Below, piece after piece: positions 57,590 through 64,000 of a stretch of 64,000 bases of DNA; the first letter of the stretch is position 1, and the number at the start of each line of letters is the position of its first letter. The notes beneath the pieces are model-generated. The model worked only from the letters and a program-made list of their open reading frames with translations. It ran no database searches and had not been told where the DNA came from. The DNA is taken from contig NC_079367.1 of the NCBI RefSeq assembly GCF_021018895.1, positions 31,678,288 through 31,742,287 of the forward strand. Reading direction: 5' to 3'. The position numbers were made by a program, and so were the translations under genes. Origin of the DNA: Seriola aureovittata. Its lineage: Eukaryota > Chordata > Actinopteri > Carangiformes > Carangidae.

Positions 57590-58439
57590 ATATGATAACC
57601 CAGGAGACATTAAAAATTATAAATAATAAAATCTGAATCAGAAAAACTTTATTGATCCTTGCAGAGAAACTGCTTTTTTACAGCTGCTAAACATGCAGTT
57701 ATGAGAGAGGAAGTAAATTAATAAAAGAGGAAAAACTACTTTTAATAATAATAATAATAATAACTAGAAAATTCCAGGGAAATTTTGAGTGCCACGGGGG
57801 CTACTGCCGGGATGAGTACATGATTTATTTCCAGTGTTCAAAAGTCACCCTGATCATATTCTGGTTTTGAGAAATGTCTTGATATAAAAGACTCTGATAT
57901 AAAACAATGTCACATCCCTCCATCATGTATTATGTGGGAAATATCTCATATTCTGTGTTGTTTTATTTAATAAAACAAGAGGCAACATGTCTACAAACTG
58001 GCATTTAAAGGGTTAAAATCCTGAAAACTAATAAACATTTGGTAGGTTTGAGCAGAACTGAAGTGGTTTAAGAGATGTATGCAAAAAAAAGCAGAAAAAA
58101 ATATTGATATATGATGATTTTATAGCATTTTCTTTGTGTGTCCTTCTTTGGACACGAGGAACCCCAGAGGGTACAAAATGTGTTACCAGTGTATAATAGA
58201 CCTGTAACAGTAACTGACATTAGATTTTAAAAATATGTCAAAAAAGACACTTTCTTGCAGAAATCCATACCTTCAGCTGTAACACAGCCAAAATGATCAG
58301 CAAATCAAAAAAGAAAAGTGAAGAAAATGTCCAAAAAAGGACAGAGGGACCCCTGAGGGTTAATAAATCACATGAACCGCTATTTAAATTACCACTATTG
58401 TGTTTGTACTGTAGTGTATTATCCACTTCATTTCTTTTT
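57590..58439. other. no gene seen
   Basis: Contains an AAAAACTTTATTGATCC-type LINE/SINE tail near 57644, a (TAA)n at 57741-57762, and a GAGTGCCACGGGGGCTACTG word at 57789 that recurs inverted near 59803. Confidence 0.45.
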
Positions 58440-58960
58440 ACTAAAACATTCTAAACTGTTGTATGTTCTTCTTTTATGTACGTTTTATTGATAAGTTCAA
58501 GAAAGCTGTCAACTAAGACTTTGTCAAGGGTTATTTTGAACTACTCAGTATAAGTCAAGTTTAAGGAAAGTGCATTAGGGGACAAATTTGCTTAACCATT
58601 TGTTTCCTGTTCTCTATGATATAAGGGACCCAGGATGTGGGGGTTTTGTGCTGACCTTAAAGGTCAAAAGTCCAGAGACCAGATACTCGTATATTAGATT
58701 TGATTTACCATTAGGGTGAAGACTTCTTCTCATTGGAAGAAGTGTACATCCCAAAGATGGGATAAGACAGATAAAAAGGGGTTTGTGAGAAGGAAAAGGG
58801 GAGATCTCACACTGGCAGAGATGCTCCAGGATTCTGCATTTTTTGCCACCGTTTCTTTCTTTCTCTAAATAAACTTCTTTTTGATTGCAAGTAAAGATGT
58901 GTCAGCGGTGATCACTTCTTCACATCAGCACCTCAAGATACCACACTTCTTTTCAAAAAC
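58440..58960 (+). mobile_element. possible solo LTR of an endogenous retrovirus-like element
   Basis: A TATA-like GATAAAAAGG at 58770 and a polyadenylation signal AATAAA at 58868 are spaced about 100 bp apart, followed by a GT-rich downstream region, as in retroviral R-U5. No internal coding region adjoins. The TG...CA ends and target duplication could not be fixed. Confidence 0.4.
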
Positions 58961-59745
58961 CGAAAACACTGTGACAGACACTGAAGCCAGAAGTTTCTAC
59001 AGTCTCTATTTTATTCAGATATTCCTTAAAATGAGTGCGTAAGCTCAGTGCGAAGACAGAGTGAGATTCTTTTGAAAAAAAAAAGACGATTACATCAGGT
59101 GTCAATGAGAGTGAGACAGGTATTGCTGCCGGACTCGGCACCCCCGTTTAAATTTTGTGCAGACCCTGCCTGTCAAAGTTACATTTTATGAATCCCAACA
59201 ACTATGTCTACATTTTCAGATATAATTATTTGTCTCCTTTTTACGGTTTGGCTGCGAGCTCGAGTTAAAAATAAAAATAAAGGTTATTTTTTACTGCTTC
59301 ACGCACTCTAGCCAACTGACGCTTTCACTCTAACTTTGAAGAAAAAGTGATTTGCACTCCTCCTTTGAGTGCTCACAGTTTGAAAAGTTTACATGTTATG
59401 TAAAAATAGTTCCTGTCTTTTTGAGAGTTTTCCTCTGTTTAATAGTTTGACTCACATTTCTACGTGCAGGTATGAGAGAGCTGGGTGACTCAGAAAAAAG
59501 GTGCAATTTTGTAGAAAAAAGGTCGGTCTCTAAAGAAAATTCCAATGCATTCCTAATACATTATTTATTCCCAGTTTTTGGGAATAATTTTGGGAAAAAT
59601 TGGAATTTTAACACCAAAAGTCATAGCACCTCTTTCGGTATCAAGACGCACGTTTTGATGTATATATTTCCGGGTTTTCTCAAAGCTGCGGGACGAGTTA
59701 CGCGCCAAAATTTGGCGGAAGAATAATAAACCCGGAAGAGAATAT
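58961..59745. other. no gene seen
   Basis: Contains a self-complementary TTCCCAGTTTTTGGGAATAA stretch at 59568-59587 and CpG-bearing text near 59620-59710. The 84-residue frame at 59472 has no recognised domain. Confidence 0.45.
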
Positions 59746-59797
59746 GCTCCGAGGCACTCCTCTCAGCTATTCTAGCTGTAGAGGAGTGCCTCGGAGC
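59746..59797. repeat. stable 52-nt hairpin
   Basis: Arms GCTCCGAGGCACTCCTC (59746-59762) and its exact reverse complement (59781-59797). The loop has an inner CAGCTA/TAGCTG stem with tip TTC and one small bulge. GC-rich in an AT-rich setting. Confidence 0.85.
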
Positions 59798-60867
59798 TGA
59801 GCACCCGTGGCACTAATAAATACAGGGTAAGTGAAAAGAAAAATGTACAAATGCAAATGTGCAAAAAGTAAGTTGTCTCCCCTCAGTTCAGCTTTTTCAT
59901 TTGATAGGCATCCAGTTTGTGGGTTTGTGTGTGTGTGTGTCATGAACATATATATTCACTGCATGTATCCATGCATCTATGTGCGTGTGTTGTGTATGTT
60001 GTTAATGTTGTTTATCGGGCTGCTCTGAGGTTGGAATCACTGCGGTATACATCTGTCGCCTGAGCCACGCACACACACACACACACACACACATACACAC
60101 ACACACACACACACACATACACACACACACACACACAGCCTCTGTCTAACCACAGACTCTGCTAAATTGTTGGACTAATTATTATAAACGACAAACACTG
60201 GTCACTGAGGAAACAATCCTCCCACATCCCATAATTATCCTGCGTGGGCTCGATATTAAATACTTGAGATGGTTGGGGTGCATTTGATTTCTGTTTGCCT
60301 GTGAAATCAATGGCTCCTTGTGTTTGTAGGAAGGCGTTAACTGAGAACAGAGTGACACATACTGCTGTTAAAACCCCAAAATAAAGTTCACGTTTTTCAG
60401 AATCTGCTGCAACACATTCAGCTAAAGTCCTCAGGCTTCAGCTGAATGTGTTGTACAGTTTGACTCTCACTGAGGGCTTCAACCCTCAACCTTTGAATTT
60501 CTTCTCACGTATGTCACACAGTGACAGTCATTAAGCATGATACTGTAAAATGGAATTAAAGCAGCTGCTGGTGACTATATCTAATTCAAAAGTATCACAT
60601 CTGAATCACTTCTTTAGTGTTTAACTAGATGTCTGTGAAACACCATTTGAAAAATAACGTCCAGACGACATTAGTACATGTTAAAAGGTGATGTTTTACA
60701 TCTTAAGACTCATTTGAACAGTTGATTGAGCTCATGACCCAAAATATTAGGCTATTGCAGTTAACATTGTCATGATGATGCCCTGTTTATCCCATTCAAT
60801 TTCAATATCATATCAAGCAGATACATTATCTTGTTGTCGTTGTGTGTTTTTTGAGAATGATGGCAGT
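59798..60867. other. no gene seen; CA repeats
   Basis: (CA)n at 60067-60138 in three blocks broken by CATA. A 3'-half tRNA-Arg relic lies at 60460-60498 on the minus strand (ATTCAAAGGTTGAGGGTTGA, then GCCCTCAGTGAGAGTC). Confidence 0.55.
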
Positions 60868-61020
60868 ATGGTGGAGCAGTGGCCTCACAGCGAGAATGAC
60901 CTGGATTCGAGCCCGGGGCCGGGGCCTGGGCCTGGGCCTTTCTGTGTGGAGTTTGGATGTTCTCCGTGTGCTTGCTTGGGTTCCATCCCTATAAGGTTAA
61001 GCTGTATAGCTAATGGATAG
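60868..61020 (+). mobile_element. SINE-like tRNA-derived repeat, truncated
   Basis: GGTGGAGCAGTGGCCTCACA, then GGATTCGAGCCCGGGGC (box B-like) and CCTTTCTGTGTGGAGTTTGG with ATGTTCTCCGTGTG, ending in AGCTAATGGATAGAT. This is a very common teleost dispersed repeat. Confidence 0.75.
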
Positions 61021-63021
61021 ATTTTTCAATTATCTCCCCCAACAGTGTTATAATGTAGTTATTATAAAAGAAATTTGAGCGAGTGAGTAAATTGAATGTG
61101 TGTGAATCAGTGAGGGAGAAGTTGTCTCCTCCAGCTGGAGGCACAGCACAGTGTCAGGGGCTAAACGTTAGCTAACTACTGCAAAAGTGTCTGAATATGG
61201 ATCAGTGGCTTCTCAAACAAAGTCTGCCAGCTCCAGGTGCAGACCAAGAAAAGATATGTGAAGGTGGAGCAACTGAGACTAATGTTACACCGTCAAGTTC
61301 AATTGAAAAACATTAGGTGGCGAAGGCTCGGACAGATTCGGCCTCCAACAAGCGTTGGAGATATCAGACGTCCGGTAGCTGTCACTGCAGTTTTTTCAAG
61401 AATGGGAGGGGGTCCCGAACCCCAACATAAATTTTTGGGGAGTCACTGCTCGAAATGGCTTAGCACCACTGCACTAGACCACTATGGGTCACTAACACTA
61501 ACATTCAGTGAATGTATGATGCTGTGTGTGATCTTTGACACTGATGATGCTGTGATGTTCTGGTGTGTACTAAGCAGTGGAACACAATATTTAAACACTG
61601 GCCACTGCGCCAAAGAGACACATCTAGCTAAAACTACTAGACAGCGTCATCTACATGTTCAAGCTGTCCCCTGGAGTTTGCAGAAAGGAGAAAAAGAAGG
61701 AGACAGACAGAACAAAAGAAACAAGGGAAGAGAGAAGACAAGAGGAGAAGTGAAAGGAGAGAGTGGGTAGAGAAAAAGAAGAGAGGACACAAGGCACAAA
61801 AAGGACAAGAAGTGTGTTTTAAAGTTAAAGGAGCACTTGTTTGGAGTGATGGAGGGAGAGCGAACAGGAGGTGTGAAAGAGGAGGAGGGATGAAAGAGAG
61901 GAGGAAGAGGAAGAAGAGGAATCGGCTTCAGTGTCTCAAAGTCAACAAGTCCATGTTGAAAATCCTGCTTCATGTTTATTATTCTGACAAATTTTCTCTG
62001 AGTTCTCCACCCCTCATCCCTCCTTCTTCTCTTCTCAGTCCAGTTTCAAGCTTCAGCTCAGCGTTTTGAGTTTCTCATTAATCTTTGTTTCAAAGTAAAG
62101 TTTTCAGCTCACACTCAGCTGTGAGTCCAGCTTTGATTGGTTCTTTATTGCACAGCTCTGCTTCTTATTGGTCTCCATAATCCAAATATATTTTTTAAAA
62201 GAATCATCTTATTTTGAAAATTACTTTCAATAGTAATGCATGAAGATAAAACACCTTGTTAAAGCCAGTGTGCCACAGAGCCTCTGTGAACATTAAAAGA
62301 TCATGCTGGATTCTCATCTAAATGGTTTCAGTCATTCAAGACTAAAGACTATATAAAAATGTAAAAATGTGACTAAACATGCCATAAAAGAATAAATACA
62401 TTTCTCAGAAATCACCTGGCAGCCAATCAGACTTCCTTGGAGGAAGATGAATAAAATAGCAATAAAATAGAAACGTCAAGGAAGGTTACAAAGGTAACTA
62501 CAGTTCTATGAATCCTGGATGACCAGAGCGTTCAGTCCCTCCTGAGAAGATTCCTGAGGAACAGACCCTCTGATGACACCAGGAGACACACCCTCCCTCA
62601 GGTTTTCCAGGGTCACCTGTTGGTGTCAAATACTCAACTGGCTCGAGACTTAAGACCCAGAGTTTAAAGCACTGGACGAAAGTGACAAACAAAGTAGCTG
62701 AGTCCTCCAGATTTGGTCAAAAGCTGGTCACGTCGCTATGATGTTAAAGTAGGCGGAGCCAGAAAAATCTAAATAAATTAACAAATTTGTTCCTTTAAAA
62801 AACAAACGAAGTACAAAGCTTGTTGTGTAGCTAACATGACCTTGAGTCAATACACACACACACACTGAATTAATAAAGAGTTGACTTAACCTAGTTCTGT
62901 TGAGTCCTTTTTAAACTTTGATGTGTGTTTGCTCTCAAAAAAGGAATGTTATTAGTAATCAATATCAATATCAATGCTCAGAAGGATTTAGCTGTCATCC
63001 CCCTGCCACAACACACACACA

Positions 63022-63066
<45 letters not shown>

Positions 63067-63171
63067 TTTATAATTCCATTACTGTTTTTCTTAGTCAGTA
63101 ATCGAAGGGCCTTATTGGCTGATGCCCAGAGATGCTATCCCCAGCGAGCCCTCAGCCTTCAGGCATGCACC

Positions 63172-63235
<64 letters not shown>

Positions 63236-64000
63236 CACACACATGATCATCAGATGGTGTGTGTGATTAGTGACTGAATCTCTGGATTTCAGCAGATTTT
63301 CACTCATCCTGTTTTGTCTCACCTGTCAAAAAATTAGATTTCCTCTCAGATTTTTCAGAATAAAAGTTTTAAATTAAAGGACAAGACTTATTATTTTATT
63401 TTTTCAAACTGTCACTAAATCCCATATGCAGACTCAAACAAAAACTGTGTTAGTGTTAAGTCCATCTCTCAACACATCATTTTCCCTTTTTTAAAAAGTA
63501 TCATTAATTTCCTCAAACATCTGCACACTGCAGTTTTTACAGGAGGAAACAGAGCATTTGTTGGGGATTATTTTCAGTGGCGGATTAATCCACATTTAGT
63601 TCTCTAGTGAGTATTTGTGGCAGCTGGACGGTCAGCAGTCCTCTGTCCCTCTTTCTGACATTCCACATTTCTTTTGTTGGAAGTTTGTTTTTAGAAGACA
63701 TGTTTGAAAGATGAGACACAAGGAAAATGACACAGACAGAGCAAACAGGACAAGAGGATCAGATTCATGTTGTCTCCCTTTAAGACATTAGTGTCAGCTC
63801 TCTGTTTGACCTGACACTTTAAACTAGATAAAATGTCATAGCATATGTTTGATCCAACTCACAATGAAACTAATGGCTTTCTGGGCAGCCCAGCTTATTC
63901 TGAAAACAAGACTATATGACATGCTAGGGTAAGATAAAGTGATGCTACTGAAAAACCAAGAAACAGGCTGTTTTAGGTGGTTCAGAGGGTTAAACTACAT
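61021..64000. other. no supported gene; CA repeats
   Basis: (CA)n at 63010-63062 and 63177-63243, GA-rich DNA at 61675-61925, and an unidentified fish-repeat-like block at 62480-62680 (CTATGAATCCTGGATGACC). A 5'-end tRNA-Arg fragment (GGCTCTGTGGCACA) is near 62268-62282. No exon with family support. Confidence 0.5.

Noticed and set aside
61195..61770. Frame with a possible ZBED/hAT-like start (MDQWLLKQSLPAPG)
   Set aside because: The similarity is limited to a short, low-complexity opening; no zinc finger or transposase core follows, so I did not call it.

Overview
The window reads as teleost fish nuclear DNA. It has many (CA)n/(TG)n microsatellites, split vertebrate exons with GT-AG borders, and relics of fish-type transposon families: a Gmr1-like Ty3/gypsy element, piggyBac, PIF/Harbinger, hAT, L1 and Tx1-like LINEs, and tRNA-derived SINEs. 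No bacterial features (operons, CRISPR arrays, ribosome binding sites) are visible.

The one recognisable host gene is a minus-strand Rho guanine-nucleotide exchange factor that best resembles PLEKHG2. Three phase-compatible pieces are seen: a first coding exon with the ATG at 46456, a long Ser-rich exon at 26828-27372 that runs into the start of the DH domain, and a 101-nt DH exon at 10355-10455. Introns of about 19 kb and 16.4 kb separate them, so most of the window is intron. Later DH and PH exons were not found and are probably left of base 1. A few plus-strand exon-like segments at 32.5-33.8 kb lie inside intron 1 but are unrecognised.

Layout. 1-6.4 kb: a broken Gmr1-like gypsy element (minus strand, gag-protease-integrase) with a 3.2-kb piggyBac inserted in gag. 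6.4-7.6 kb: a Harbinger relic. 7.6-15.1 kb: simple repeats, a generic teleost repeat, a SINE and the DH exon. 15.2-19.2 kb: an L1 relic (minus strand). 19.3-28.2 kb: an inverted pair of a 450-bp repeat on either side of PLEKHG2 exon 2. 29.7-31.8 kb: dispersed repeats, including a foldback element rich in AGGTCA half-sites. 36.7-38.1 kb: a hAT element with a perfect 8-bp target duplication. 42.5-49.2 kb: diverged repeat units carrying decayed intron-bearing tRNA-Arg(UCU) copies, with the PLEKHG2 first exon among them. 50.2-54.4 kb: a hAT MITE, a foldback fragment, a SINE and a Tx1-like LINE inside a polypyrimidine tract. 57-64 kb: more tRNA-Arg relics, a possible solo LTR, a stable hairpin, a SINE-like repeat and CA repeats.

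Most protein-like sequence here is transposon decay. The points most worth following are the tRNA-Arg array, the foldback element with a consensus oestrogen-response-like site, the nested piggyBac with 34-bp-spaced subterminal palindromes, the LINE sitting in its possible microsatellite target, and the inverted repeats flanking a host exon. Boundaries of old repeats are approximate because they were judged by eye.
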